64,000 bases of DNA from positions 124,001 to 188,000 of the forward strand of contig JAIUCV010000395.1 of NCBI GenBank assembly GCA_026724425.1. Direction: 5' to 3'. Shown here one piece after another: positions 50,517 through 62,290 of the stretch. Under the pieces are notes generated by a model. It was not told the origin of the DNA. It did no database searches and saw only the letters and a program-made list of their open reading frames with translations. Source of the DNA: Erythrophleum ivorense (taxonomy: Eukaryota > Streptophyta > Magnoliopsida > Fabales > Fabaceae). Each line of letters begins with the position of its first letter. Position 1 is the first letter of the stretch. The position numbers and the translations under genes were made by a program.

Positions 50517-53500
50517 TTAAATAGTCTTAAGTGATTTCTTTTTACTATTTAAATATCTTGTATAATGGGTAGCTGATCTCTTTAACCTGATCATCTTATC
50601 GTAAGTTATAGTCTTGAAGTGAATTAGAGTATATAAAAACTTGAACTTCTTCTCTTTCTTTTTTTCTGGTTTTTGACTTTGTTCATCTGACATATCTCCC
50701 ATGAACTTCAATTGCCGATTGAACTTATGTTCAGCAATAAGATGGCATGCACTGTTTTACTGTAACTGGGTGGCTTTAAAATTTCCTCTTGCCATCTTAA
50801 TTTTTCCCACTCTAGATGGTTTATAGTGCAAATTTCATCTTGGTGCTAATTTTCGTTGTATAAGCAGCAAGAAGGATAGGAAAAAACTGGATCTCATGCT
50901 CTTTTCCTTCTTTCCTGTATGCTTCTAAACATTTGAATGAATTCAACACATATGACCGAGCATATGATATACCACATTTACTACTAACTAAACTTGTTCT
51001 TTTATACTTGCAATTCCTTCTTGCAGTATGATGCAAACACTTTCAAGATACAACAAATGCTTTGATTCTTCAGAGGCTGCTGTAGTGGAATGTAAGACAG
51101 AGGTACTCTGTCATATATCCCTTAGCAATTAGTATAGTAAAATTCATAATCTTTTTCCTGGTTTAAGTAGTACGTGGTTCCTTGTTCATCTAGCTACAAA
51201 GAGGGACTTAGCCCCTGCCGGTGTTGTCTGACAACACACATTGTTTTGTCATAATAGTTAAATCTTGAGGGCTTCTCAATATCTCTTTCTTGATTTAAAT
51301 AATACACAGTTTACTCATTCTTGAAGCTACAAAATTATTTAGGCCATATTATTTGTTTTCGGAACTGCAATGTTAATCTAGTTTGCCTGTTTTATGTGCC
51401 TATGGACTCAACTTAGGTATAAGTAATTATTTTCTTGACCTTAATGAATAGTCATTATGGTTGCTATGGAGTATGGAATTTATTGAGTATTACATAGCAA
51501 GGCTCACACAAGAGGCTAGTCTCCCAGGGTTGGCTTGCAATTGATGTCCTTATATATATGTGCAATCTTGAATAGCGATTCCAAATTGTAGTACACTGTA
51601 TATGATACTTCACCTTCTACACGTAGAGATGGGAAATGCTGAAAATCACTAGCACTATTAGAAATACTCTGATATAAGTCTTTTGCACTAAAACTCCACT
51701 ATTTAAGGATCACATATGAAATTAGAAAAAATGATCTCAGATTCTTTTTCTGAGAATATTTAAATATTAGCAGTTGTGAACCTCTAGCGAGAGTTCATTA
51801 ACAGAGAAAAAGAAGCAAATTTCTTTTCTCGAGTTCAATTGGCATTGGCAACGTCTAGCAATTATGAATTGTTTGCCTTGTTAACCATTCTTCTATTGTT
51901 TCTTATATTAGGTACTTCCTCGTTGTCATTCCCCTTTGATTCATTTATGGGATTGTTATCTAACAATTTTTTTTTTCTCAGAAGGAAGATCCTAAGACAG
52001 TGGAGATTCTGAAAGATGAAATTGCGAAGCTAGAAAAAAAGCAATTGTATTTTTCAATGTGTTTCGTTCTTGTTTAATATATTATGTTCATTTGCATTTT
52101 TCTTATGAATATTTACATCTCCCAATTCTACAGACGGCTGTTGGGTAAGGACCTGACAGGATTGGGTTTAAAAGAATTGCAACATCTCGAGCAGCAACTA
52201 AACGAAGGGTTATTGTCTATCAAGGAGAAGAAGGTCTTTCTCATTCTACTTTATTCTTTTCTGCCTTCTCTACTTTTCTGTGACTTAGTTTTAGAGGCCT
52301 TTTTATTGCACTAATAAAATATGATTTAATGGTTGCTGTGAGCCTTAACGTTTATTCTTACAGGAGGAATTGCTTATGGAGCAACTAGAGCAGTCAAGAG
52401 TACAGGTATATTGGAATCTGTCCTTAACATGCAAACTTTTCTGCAATTAGATAAATTAACCTTCAAGTTAAGGAGATTTTGTGAGTCATTTGTATGTAAA
52501 AGTTAGTTCCTTTTAATGGATAGTTGTTAACTCCTGAAAGGGAATATGGTAGTTTCCTCGAGTGTTCCTATATTTGAATATTACCTATATAGTTCTTTAG
52601 TGAATTTGTATTAGATAATTCATCTAGTTACTGGGCTTGCATCCCAATCAGTCACAGTCTCTCAAATGGACACAAGTGCAAGAGATGGAAACTTGGGTTT
52701 ATATCACTATGAAAAGTTTATGGATAAATTTAAATCTGTATCAACTTGAGGATTATGTGTAGCTTTAGCGTGCGCTTATATCTTCTCAAAGGGGTGAGAA
52801 TATATCTCTTTCCTACAGTAATGTGTTTAATTTATTCTTTCCAGGAACAAAGGGCCATGTTGGAAAATGAAACTCTGCGCAGACAGGCAAATGTTATTCT
52901 TCCTAATGCAAAGTTAATTATACACAAACTTTATGTACTCGAATGATATATAGCTCATGACTCTGTTTTTCCTGAAGTGTGTTACAGGTCGAGGAGCTTC
53001 GTTGTATGTTTCCAATAACTGAGCGTGTGGTCCCATCATTTCTTCAATACCACCATGTGGAAAGAAGGGATGCCTCTGTAAATAATGGTATCATACGTTC
53101 CAACTTGGCCAGTAACTGTGAAAATGAGAATGGAGATTCAGACACCACATTGCATTTAGGGTATTCTACTTTTCTATTGCCAAACTTATAACTAAGTTGC
53201 TTTAGATCCTGCTGCACTACAATTTCTCTGTGAGAAATCTTCAATATCTTTTGTTGATTGTTGTGGAAACGATACCTTATATATGATTTGGGTTTATAGT
53301 GGTTTCAGCCAGTTAATGAGCAACATTATAATTAATGGTTTGTATCAAGAATAAAGCTTAGATGCATTTTTATTAGATGTTTAACTATTAGGTCTTCCAG
53401 TAAGAATATGGTATGCTGATATATATATATATATATATATATAAATTTTTATCACAACATCACATGATTGACACTTTTAAAAATGTTTCTTCACTTCTTA

Positions 53501-53933
53501 TATTTTATTGAAAAACTTGATGACAAACACTCAAGGAACTTTACCTAGTCTATCTTTGTATTAGCTCATCATGCATGAGTATTACAATAGTTTATGAAGT
53601 TTGATGGTCTTATCTTTATTTAAAATTTGGTATCTTTATTTGCACAAGAGATTCTAAAGTAGATTCAGTCTTTGAAAATAGATTAAGTTAACCATAAATA
53701 AACATATAATCATATTTGTACTGGGTTCTATTAAAAAGTGTGCCTAATATGCTTACATGTCTATTCATGATTAAATTGGTCGACCTAAGAATTTTAGTAC
53801 TTTCATAGGTTCTTTATAGTCTCATATATGCTTCCTGTCCTGTAGGTTGCCCACTGATGTTCATCACAAGAGGAATGCACCTGAGATAGAAACCTTCTCC
53901 AATGACTCAGAGTCTCAAATGGTTCTACTCTGA
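49987..53933 (+). CDS. AGL15: AGL15-like type II MADS-box transcription factor, eight exons
   Basis: Exons: 49,987-50,168; 51,027-51,102; 51,982-52,046; 52,134-52,233; 52,364-52,405; 52,845-52,886; 52,988-53,160; 53,846-53,933. They sum to 255 codons plus stop. Residues 1-60 are the MADS domain (MGRGKIEIKRIENANSRQVT, then RRTGLLKKAQELAILCDAEV). A short I region follows (MMQTLSRYNK). The K domain with its coiled-coil heptads spans about 87-170 (GLGLKELQHLEQQLNEGL, EQRAMLENETLRRQ). The C-terminal region has SDTTLHLGLP, containing an LxLxL EAR-type repressor motif (residues 224-228). This arrangement matches Arabidopsis AGL15, a nuclear factor that promotes embryo programmes and delays flowering and senescence; AGL18 is the nearest alternative. 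The tail after the EAR motif is shorter than in Arabidopsis AGL15. Intron 6 appears to start with GC rather than GT. The frame is otherwise intact. Confidence 0.92.
53429..53443. repeat. (TA)n microsatellite in the last intron of the MADS-box gene
   Basis: A TA dinucleotide run at about 53,419-53,443 lies in intron 7, which is 685 bp long. Confidence 0.6.
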
Positions 53934-54999
53934 TACAAATCTCTGACCACCATGTTTCAACTGGGAGAAAAAAAAATAGAAGATGAGACTAATTTAGTGC
54001 AGTTATAGTTGTGCACAGTAAGAGTTTAGACTACAGAGGAAAGGTAGGATCCTAGGTGACCCCCCAACACATAAAAGTAGATTTTGGCTCTTCTCTTCTA
54101 GGAAATTTGCAGGATGCAGAATTTTTTTTTTTTCCAGTTTTACCAAATTTTGGTGTAATAGCCTGGGAAAAATCAAAATCATGAACCTTGTCTTTAAAGA
54201 TCTCAGGAAAAGGATGCTTTAGGCTTATTTTTATCGTCCAATGTTCATTTATCTTCGTCTTCTTTCTCCTTACTCATTTATAGTTATAAACCGGGATGCA
54301 ACTGCATAAATTGTCGTTGTGGAGATAAGAGGATAATTTATAAATGGATATCTCATTTTTCTTGCAACTTTTATGTCAAAAGATACTTTGCAATGCTAAA
54401 TTTCTCACCCCCTCTTCCCATGTGTATGGTAGGTTGAAAAAAAAAAAGTTCTTCCTAGCTAATGTTTTGGCTACATTTCTTAACAAAGAAATTCTTTGGT
54501 AAACTTGAAATTGATAGACTAAATTAATCATTATTAGACATGTAATTTTACTAATATATCTTTTAGTAAAATTTATTTTTGATGATCAATCACTATTGGT
54601 TTGGTCTATCAAATTATTATAGATCGGGTTTATCTTAATTTTTTTCTTTCAAAATAGAGAGATGGAGGAGAAATTCACATTTGAGCGCAGAATTTAATTA
54701 ACTTGGTGAAGTGAAAGGGAAATAGTATTGGAAAATAGTTTGAGATTTAAAAAGGAAAATAAAAATTAAGAGGTAGAAGGTACATAGAGTAGATTGGATC
54801 AGGATTTTTTTTTTTCGATAATGGAAATGATCTTATAAAAGAAAGAAAGAGAGTACATGAGGTTCACTCACATGAGTCTCATCTACTTCTCACTTCTTTT
54901 TCATAAATTGATCTTTTACATTTAACCAAAATAGAGAGGATTCAAGTTGCAAGGGGATTAGTTCTTTAGTGTCTTTCTAAAGAGTCCTATGTCTATGTC
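53934..54999. other. 3' flank of the MADS-box gene and intergenic DNA
   Basis: The first 300-400 bases probably contain the 3' untranslated region. The rest is AT-rich with no recognised gene. Confidence 0.45.
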
Positions 55000-56465
55000 T
55001 TTTTTTTTTTTTTGGGTTACGCCGATCTTACAGTCTATGCTGCAGCCATCAATGACTTTACCATTGGAGTCTGTATTCACAACTTCAATGCCAGGAGAGA
55101 ACAATCAACATTAATTTTTAAACACCATTTTTGTGGATGAAGCCAGAGATGGGCATCATTAGAGGGGTCATGAGCAGTCACGCATTGTTGGTTCTTAACT
55201 GACAAAGCATTCCAAAACTCACAAACCAGTGCCTGAGCTTTAGTGGAGACTAACATAGGATTAACTAGAATGTTCTGATAGAGATGCTGTCCAAATAATC
55301 CAACACGTAAAGCTCTTAACAAAATCATCAACTTCATCTGAGTCAACGAAGAGGTTTAAGCACCAATCCTCAAAAGAAGTAATACTGTTGAGGATAATTG
55401 AACTATTGAACCATATCAATTTTGCCCAGCTACAAAGGAGCAAGTGTCCTATTGTCACAGCCCTTTGACACAGGAGTCTCCCGTTTGGACTTAATGGAAT
55501 ATAAAGTTGAAGTTGATAATGGGTCAAAATCAAGCCCACAGCCAATCGTTGAAAAGTTGTCATCTGGATTTTGTTATAATTGTTGAACTATTAAATACGG
55601 GTTATTTGCACTTTTAACATTTTATAGTCTTAATCACCTTTTTTAGTTTTATTAAATGTATCATCTTTAAGCTCTTTATTTTGTAATGTTGGAGCAATTT
55701 TCATTTAGAGTAGAAATGTGATTTTGCGCCTATATTTGGAGGTTGATCCAAGGCCACTATTTAAAACCTATTATCATATATGAAAAAAATTAGAGTTATT
55801 TTGGATTATTTGATCATAGCTTAATTTGTATATTTTTATTTTCCTTCTCTGTATCTTTAGGGTTATATCCTTTGAATGGTAAAATTCCTTCCAATCCTAT
55901 GTCTCTAAAGTGATGGATTATTTCTTATATCTTTTTTACCCTAATTCTACTTTTGTTATTGTTCACTGAGAGATTTTTGGTCCAATACATTATTTTTGTA
56001 CAATCCTTTCGAAGGATTTTCGTCCAAGTTTTTGAAGGTTTAATAAATTATTTGTGTATTTTAAAATATTAATTTTTATCTTATTTTGGAATCACTTCTA
56101 TCATATTTTTCTACAATAAAATGGGTTCATTTTGAATTGATGATGTTGATTTTGAGAAAGATACCTCCTTTCCATTCCTTTCATCTCTCGGCATCACCCT
56201 CTCACCACAGATTTGACAAATGGGGGATCTGCACTCTTTTTCGGAAATAAAATTTCTTTACATGTTGTTAAGTTTCCAAACAACTTTCCACAGATTATTG
56301 GGAATAATTCTTGAAGAGCTGGAACCCAGAGAGAAAGGAGTGATAGCCTGACTTGACAGAGAAGAGAAGGGAACTGCAAGAATGGCATTATATTCCTTTT
56401 CCATTAGCCAATGCCTGATGTCATTAAGAGACCATCTTCCTCCAACAATGATGCTTTCTTGAATC
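55000..56465 (-). pseudogene. L1-like LINE (non-LTR retrotransposon) 3' fragment
   Basis: Minus-strand conceptual translation gives VGGRWSLNDIRHWL-type sequence near 56,440, then a zinc-binding reverse-transcriptase region (zf-RVT-like) with KKSADPPF near 56,230. Next come HLLLCSWAKLIWFNSSI and SFEDWCLNLFVDSDE near 55,330-55,450, and finally HPQKWCLKINVDCSLLAL near 55,090-55,140, the start of an RNase H-like domain. Frames shift repeatedly. A T run at 55,000-55,013 would be the poly(A) tail on the minus strand, as expected for target-primed integration. About 0.6 kb of AT-rich sequence (about 55,570-56,165) interrupts the coding region. The 5' part of the element is absent. Confidence 0.7.
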
Positions 56466-58112
56466 TATTCTTCAGTTTAGCTTAAATTTCTTTTGAAATT
56501 TGCTTCATGTACTGAGTATAGCAGCAAAATGTTAACTGAAGGAGTTACATGATTTAAATTACTTTTCTCATTTCTAATACACTTGTTTTTTTATAGCGCA
56601 ACAAGTTAGATAAGTAGAACTTTTCATACACTGATATTTGAAAAATTAAGGCACCAAAAAAAAAAGAAATGTATAAAAATTATATTTCAGTTTGATAGAG
56701 TAACATAACCTCTTCTCTACGAGAAAAAAGACAATCGGCACAGTGGCGTAGAGATGATTTCGCCAAAAATTTCAATAGTCAAATTAGCTTTGTGCTTCAG
56801 GAAATAGTTTAGAAAGAAAGTTATTTATAGTGAAAGAGTGGAAATGTGAGAAATATTTACTATTACATTTTAACCAATAAACAACTTTTGTTTAAAATTT
56901 AAAATTTAATTTAATTATGATTTTATATTAAATTACTCAAATTTTATTAAAAAAATTAAACTATGTAACAAAATAGAAATAAAAATAATATAGATGCTCA
57001 ATATTATATAAATACTGAAAATAAATTAAAAATGTGAACTTATTTTTAAGGGTGAGGGGTGCTTCTTCAATATTTTAAGATGTTATTGAACATCAAAATG
57101 TATTTTAAAAAGCTAAAATATACTTTTAATCCTTTAACTTCACTTAAATTTTTATTTTTATATCTTTACTTTATTTAATTTTAATTTAGTCTCTTAATAT
57201 TATCTTAAATTTCATTTCGTTTAATTTTATTTGGTTATAATTTGATCTTTTAATTTTATCTTATGTTTTACTTTTATTTTTTAATTTTAATTTTATCTTA
57301 ATTATTTTAATTTAACTAATGTTTTTTTTTTACTAATGAGTCAGCTAAGACTTTTTTATTAAGCATTTTAATATAATAGTATTAAAGGAAAAAAAAAGAT
57401 ATATGAATATTTTTTGAAAATTAATGACCAAATTAAAAATATTAAAAGACAAAATTAAAATACAAAATAAAGTTAAGGAATCAAATGAAATTTAAAAAAT
57501 AAAAATAAAATTTAAGAAACAAAATTCAAAATAAATCAAATTAAAGAATGAAAGTGAAAAATAAAATAAAATTAATAGATAAAATTAACATTAAATAAAA
57601 TTAAAAAATAAAAGTAAAAGATACAAAATATTTTTTTATTTATCTTAAAAAAATCAAATTTATTTGCGTCCCATAAAATAACAGTCATGCGCAGACTAGA
57701 GAACTTTCGGCTCAATTATTATCGGTAATTCTTAATTTTTCAACATTCACTCAATTACTAATTAAAATGTATTTATTTAAATCTTCAATCTTTGTTGCAC
57801 CGAAAAGAGAGTCGGTTAGGTTGCGCTGATACGGCAGAGTTAGTTTAGTTTTTTAGGATAGGACTTGGTCACCCAAACATGTTGAAATTATTAAGGATCA
57901 TACATGTTATTATCAACATCTAACGTGTTGATATTAATTTTCATTTGACCAAAAAAAAAAGTCATCTTTTGAAACATCATGTTTAATATTCTTCAAAGAT
58001 ATGTAAAAAATCTGGGCGTGAAAAGAAATTACTGAATATTTACATAAATTACGAAGGACCATACAATCCAAAAACATGACAAAACAACTTAATCTTGACA
58101 TTAAGACTCAAA
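56466..58112. other. AT-rich intergenic DNA downstream of the BPS1-like gene
   Basis: No gene was recognised. It contains the hairpin element at 57,115-57,640 and, next to 58,112, probable 3' untranslated sequence of the minus-strand gene. Confidence 0.4.
57115..57640. repeat. Long hairpin-forming inverted repeat
   Basis: The left arm, about 57,115-57,330 (e.g. TTTAATTTTAATTTAGTCTC), is complementary with mismatches to the right arm, about 57,405-57,640 (e.g. AAATTAAAGAATGAAAGTG and AAAATTAAAAAATAAAAGTA). The central spacer is under 100 bp. It is non-coding and resembles other MITE-like hairpins in the window. Confidence 0.5.
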
Positions 58113-59069
58113 TCAAACGACGGATTTTTGTGATCGCTTCCTAAATCTGAAGCAATCAATCAACTCATTTCTCTGGGTCATAACCTTGGTAAACACATCA
58201 TCGACCTCCTTGCTTAGATCGTCCAATACCTTCTGAAACAAATCCACCTTCTTCTGCAATTCCATGGCTGCATCAACTTTCACAGCATCATCAGATTCAG
58301 AAGCAACACGAAGATCACCCACAGCATCGTTTATCTCTTTTACCTCCTTCAAAACAGGCATTTTCTCACTGATTTTGGAATCAAGTGGGACTAGAACCGA
58401 ACAAGAACTAACAAACTCACATGAAATTTTTCTGAGCTCCAAGTATGGACTAGTATCACCGGATAAACCAGCGAGAATAATCCCACATACCCAGAACCCA
58501 ATAATCTTTAATTCCTCAATAGCTTCATGAAGAACCCTTTCTTTCCCACAGAGATCCTTTGATTTTTCACTTCCTCTGTACAATCTATCGCTAAAATTGG
58601 GGCTAATTTTACCTGACCCAATTTCAATTGTTTTCAGATGATTTTTTGCGGAACAAGGGGATTTCTTGAACTTAATCAAACCATAAGATAGAGAAAGCCG
58701 AGATTGTCCAAGGCGAGAGAGAGAAGCAGAAATAACATTGAAAAGTTGGAGCAAACCCAAGCAATAGTTGAGATACCCGTCAATGGAATCGGAGCTCCAT
58801 TCGCTAACCGGGTGATCTATATCCACAACCAGATTCGCAAACGCCGTGTGGGTGATGGGTAAGAGGCCAAAACACTTTTTGATCCAGGAGAAGGACAGAT
58901 TTTCAGAATTGGGATGTTCCAAGCTGAATCCTAATTGGGCGACAAACTTGGAAATTTGAGATCGAAAAGCTTGCAGGGAAGGTGAGGGTGATACTTCCTC
59001 CTCCGATTCATGATGAACAGGGTGGGCTTGTTTGTAAAGTTTTGCTAATTTGTGAAGTAAGATTGTCAT
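58113..59069 (-). CDS. BPS1/BYPASS1-like protein (DUF793-related), intronless
   Basis: One uninterrupted frame encodes 318 residues. The N-terminal third carries LQAFRSQISKFVAQLGF and SWIKKCFGLLPITHTAFANL, followed by DIDHPVSEWSSDSIDGYL and LLQLFNVISASLSRL. A hydrophobic stretch (IIGFWVCGIILAGLSG) lies at about residues 190-207, and the C-terminal third is helical and acidic (LQKKVDLFQKVLDDLSKEVD). These features and their order match plant BPS1-type proteins; Arabidopsis BPS1 prevents production of a root-derived mobile growth-arrest signal. The match is a family resemblance, so this may be a BPS1 paralogue rather than the orthologue. Biochemical activity of the family is unknown. The single hydrophobic segment is a candidate membrane contact. 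The start is the first Met after a clean leader. Confidence 0.82.
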   Translation of the reverse strand: MTILLHKLAKLYKQAHPVHHESEEEVSPSPSLQAFRSQISKFVAQLGFSLEHPNSENLSFSWIKKCFGLLPITHTAFANLVVDIDHPVSEWSSDSIDGYLNYCLGLLQLFNVISASLSRLGQSRLSLSYGLIKFKKSPCSAKNHLKTIEIGSGKISPNFSDRLYRGSEKSKDLCGKERVLHEAIEELKIIGFWVCGIILAGLSGDTSPYLELRKISCEFVSSCSVLVPLDSKISEKMPVLKEVKEINDAVGDLRVASESDDAVKVDAAMELQKKVDLFQKVLDDLSKEVDDVFTKVMTQRNELIDCFRFRKRSQKSVV

Positions 59070-59172
59070 CGAGGATCAGAAACACAAAACAGGAAGTTGA
59101 GGAGAGAAGGTGTTGTTTGGAGGGCTAGAAACTTTCACGGTTTCTTCTGAGGTGAGGATGGTGGTTGATTGG

Positions 59173-59180
59173 TTTTTATA
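59173..59180 (-). promoter_or_regulatory. TATA box of the BPS1-like gene
   Basis: On the minus strand the sequence reads TATAAAAA about 105 bp upstream of the start codon, a typical spacing for a short plant leader. A CCAATC word lies just downstream in the transcript sense. Confidence 0.55.
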
Positions 59181-60627
59181 AGAGGAGAGAGAATATAGTG
59201 CAGTCAACAGACGTGTTGAAAGTTATAGCTCGGGTGGGTTTTAGATAAATATTAACAAAATGAGAGATTTATTTGGTATTAAGTTATAATTGTTTTGATT
59301 CGGTTTTAGTTTTCATTTTTTTAGGTAATTAAATTTTTTATCTTTAAATATTTTTTAATAATTAAAGTTTTAAATATGATTTAATTTAAATATTTATTAT
59401 TATTATTAACTTATTTCTTTTATTTTTAGACAATAATCTCATAAATTATAAGTTAATTTTTTTCTCAATCAATTACTATCCACATAATTTATTCTCTATT
59501 TATAAATATCAAGGGTCCGTTGGTTACATGTGAAGTAGATGTGATATATTTATATAATTTATATAATCTCTATTATATTTTTATAATTATTATTTTATTT
59601 ATTAAATTATTATTTAAATCAATAAATTATTTTTTAAAATAGATGTATAAAAGTAATTTTTTACTCTACTTATTCACTTTTTATATTTTTATATTTTTTA
59701 TATTATCTAATCAAATAAGCTTCAAATTAAATCTTATATAAAATAAATAAATAAGTTATGAATTATTATTCATTATATAATATTTTATTATATTTATCAA
59801 AGTTATATATTAAATATACATAAAAATTAAATTTATTTGGACTCAATAAAAAAAATCTTATAATTAATATTAATTTGGTTAGAATGAACCTAAATTTTTA
59901 AGACTTGAAAATCAAATCGGTTTTAATATGTAAACAAAAAAATCGATTTAAATTTACATTATTTTTGCTTTATTCAATTTTGTTCAATTTAATATGGCCT
60001 CATTTATTTGATTCAGTTTTAATCACCTCTAAAAGTCAAAAACAATGGGTGTTTGGCGGCGGCAAATCAATAGAAAAGTAATTGTCACTCGGTTTGGCGT
60101 TAGACACGGCGTTGTTGGTAGCCGCACAATTGGGTCCAATTGCAAGCAGAGCTTCCAGGAAGTACGTAGAATGATCGGCGAGTGACAACGTATGGTCCCA
60201 AAAACATCAGTCAGGTATTACTCGATAACTATAAATTTCTACTTGATGTATTCGTGTACACCTTCAATACCATATTCATGAGGTAAAAAATCAATTCGGA
60301 CAGGGTGGATCATTCGAATTGAAAAAAAAAAATCATAATTTGGATTAAATGATCCATTTAACCTACAAAGTAGTATAATTAATTAATTAATTAATTAAGA
60401 CATGGTTGAATCAATTAAAAATTGATAAAAATCAAATGAATTTGATATTATACCAATTAAACATTTGAGTTCCCTTTTTATTTAAATCAGAATTTTGATA
60501 TTTTGTTAGAAAAAATTTATGATGTATAGTCTCACCAAATTTATTTGACATAAACATATTGTCATATATAAAACATTTTAAATAATTATTAAATATTTAT
60601 ATTTATTGTAAATATTATTATACAATA

Positions 60628-60667
<40 letters not shown>

Positions 60668-60848
60668 AACAGTTTGACTCTAATTTAACTGGAATGGGAT
60701 CATTGAATTATAAATTACCTTTTATTTTAATTTAATGATTCATCTAATTTTTAAGGCATTATTAAATACTCACCACATATTTTTCCAATGTATTATTTGG
60801 TATAAAGAATCAGAGTATGAAAAATTGCGGGTGTGGAACTTCTGGAAA

Positions 60849-61017
60849 TGACTAGAAGCTGCGGGTACGAGTAGGCTAAGCCCATGGGTTCATATAGTAA
60901 TTATGTGGATAGTAATTGATTGATATTTATAGTTGGTTTAGTAGGTTAAGCCCATGGATTCATACCAATAGGAAATGCGATGCTTGCGGAAGGCTCGATC
61001 TCGCAGCTTCTAGTGTC
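60849..61017. repeat. Inverted repeat enclosing two direct repeats
   Basis: The outer arms share CTAGAAGCTGCG exactly (60,850s, and as CGCAGCTTCTAG near 61,003) with further partial matches. Inside are two near-identical direct copies of GTAGGCTAAGCCCATGGGTT-type sequence, at about 60,869 and 60,939, each followed by TTCATA. The structure does not match a feature class I can name. Confidence 0.5.
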
Positions 61018-61224
61018 GTGGATTAACAGGATAAACATGCGCGCTTGCTTCCTTGGGTGGCAATCTCAATGCACCTAAAACGACATTTTTAGATAAGCAC
61101 TATTTAATTGTACCCCAAAAAAAAAACCATTATTTAACCAATCATATATATATATATATATATAGCTTATTTTTGAATGTGTGCAAAGGTGAATTTGACT
61201 TTTGAATTCAATAGGGTGATGTGT

Positions 61225-61378
61225 CACTAATCTAGAGGATTCACATTTTATAAATTTTTTTAATTTTATATCTTATCAAATAAAAAATATAATTAAAAAA
61301 ATATATATAATTTAAATTATTTAAATCAAATTTAAATGATTTATATGGATGCACAGATGCACATCAGATCTAGTTCAT
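61225..61378. repeat. Hairpin MITE-like element, copy 2
   Basis: The right end near 61,311-61,375 (AAATCAAATTTAAATGATTT, then GGATGCACAGATGCACATC) is an inverted relative of the left end of the element at 672-866. The left arm is weaker and its position approximate. Confidence 0.4.
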
Positions 61379-61683
61379 TTATAGGGAAATTGGATTCAGA
61401 GGAAGGGGAAAGGGGCGACAAAACTGAATTAGAGTTTTGAGAACATTTAGGCTGGAAGACAAAGGTGACGTGGCAGGCTAAATTTTGTTAATTGCATGGA
61501 CAGCTACGATTTTGCAAGGTTTAATCTTATTGAAAGGAAAAAAAAAAAAAAAACGAGGGTGGGCGACACGGTTGATGCATCTGTTCGATCATTTTAATGG
61601 CCCAAATTTGCTAAACATGAAGCATTATGTTCCTGGGCAAGATTGAGACGATTTGCACTCGAATGAAAATGTGTGTTTGTGTA

Positions 61684-61716
<33 letters not shown>

Positions 61717-62290
61717 GTATTTATATTTTCAGAGAGCTCCTCTTGCTTCTCAAGATAGACGTGGATCGCCTAGAGCCTGTTTGTTTAAATTTTTTTAAAG
61801 AAAAGATCACTTTTTTAAAAAAAATATTTTTATAGAACTTTAAGATATTTGTTTAAGATTTTGAAAATAATCAGAATCTAAAAAAAATAAAATTTTTGAT
61901 TATTTGAAAAAGCTACTGTGAGTAGCTTCTTAAAATTAAAGAATGCGATAAATGAGAGAGAGTGTTTTGTGAAAAACACGGAGAGAAAATTCATGGACAA
62001 AAATAACTTTTTAAAAAATTGAAATATGAAAAATTTTACCCTTTTTATCTTATGACCTTTTGCCATTCTCTCAATTATTATTATTATTGACGTTTTCATT
62101 ATTTATGTATTTGTTCTCTAGAAAGTCCATCTAAGGCGACTCGTATTCTTCTATTTTTTAGAAAGTCCATTGTCCTTCTCTGGGTAAGTCTATCTCCATT
62201 TATTTTGTTATTTGTGTCTCCATCTTCGATGTTTTTTCCATTGTTGAGTGCTTGCAAATGTAGTATTAATAAAAGACAAGTAGAATAATA

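Larger units (their letters stand above)
59220..62290. other. Repeat-rich intergenic DNA
   Basis: It includes AT-rich MITE-like half-elements near 59,510 and 61,770, an (ATT)n microsatellite at about 60,627-60,665 and (TA)n tracts near 61,142-61,163 and 61,692-61,714. A less AT-rich island at 60,045-60,220 and an inverted-repeat segment at 60,849-61,017 also lie here. No protein-coding gene was recognised. Confidence 0.4.

Noticed and set aside
52895..52946. Continuation of the AGL15-like exon 6 frame to a stop at 52,944
   Set aside because: The K-domain frame could read through to a stop, but the next exon resumes family sequence after a clean TTACAG acceptor; read-through is better treated as intron retention.
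58264..58530. 88-codon plus-strand open frame inside the BPS1-like gene
   Set aside because: Antisense shadow of a well-supported 318-residue protein.
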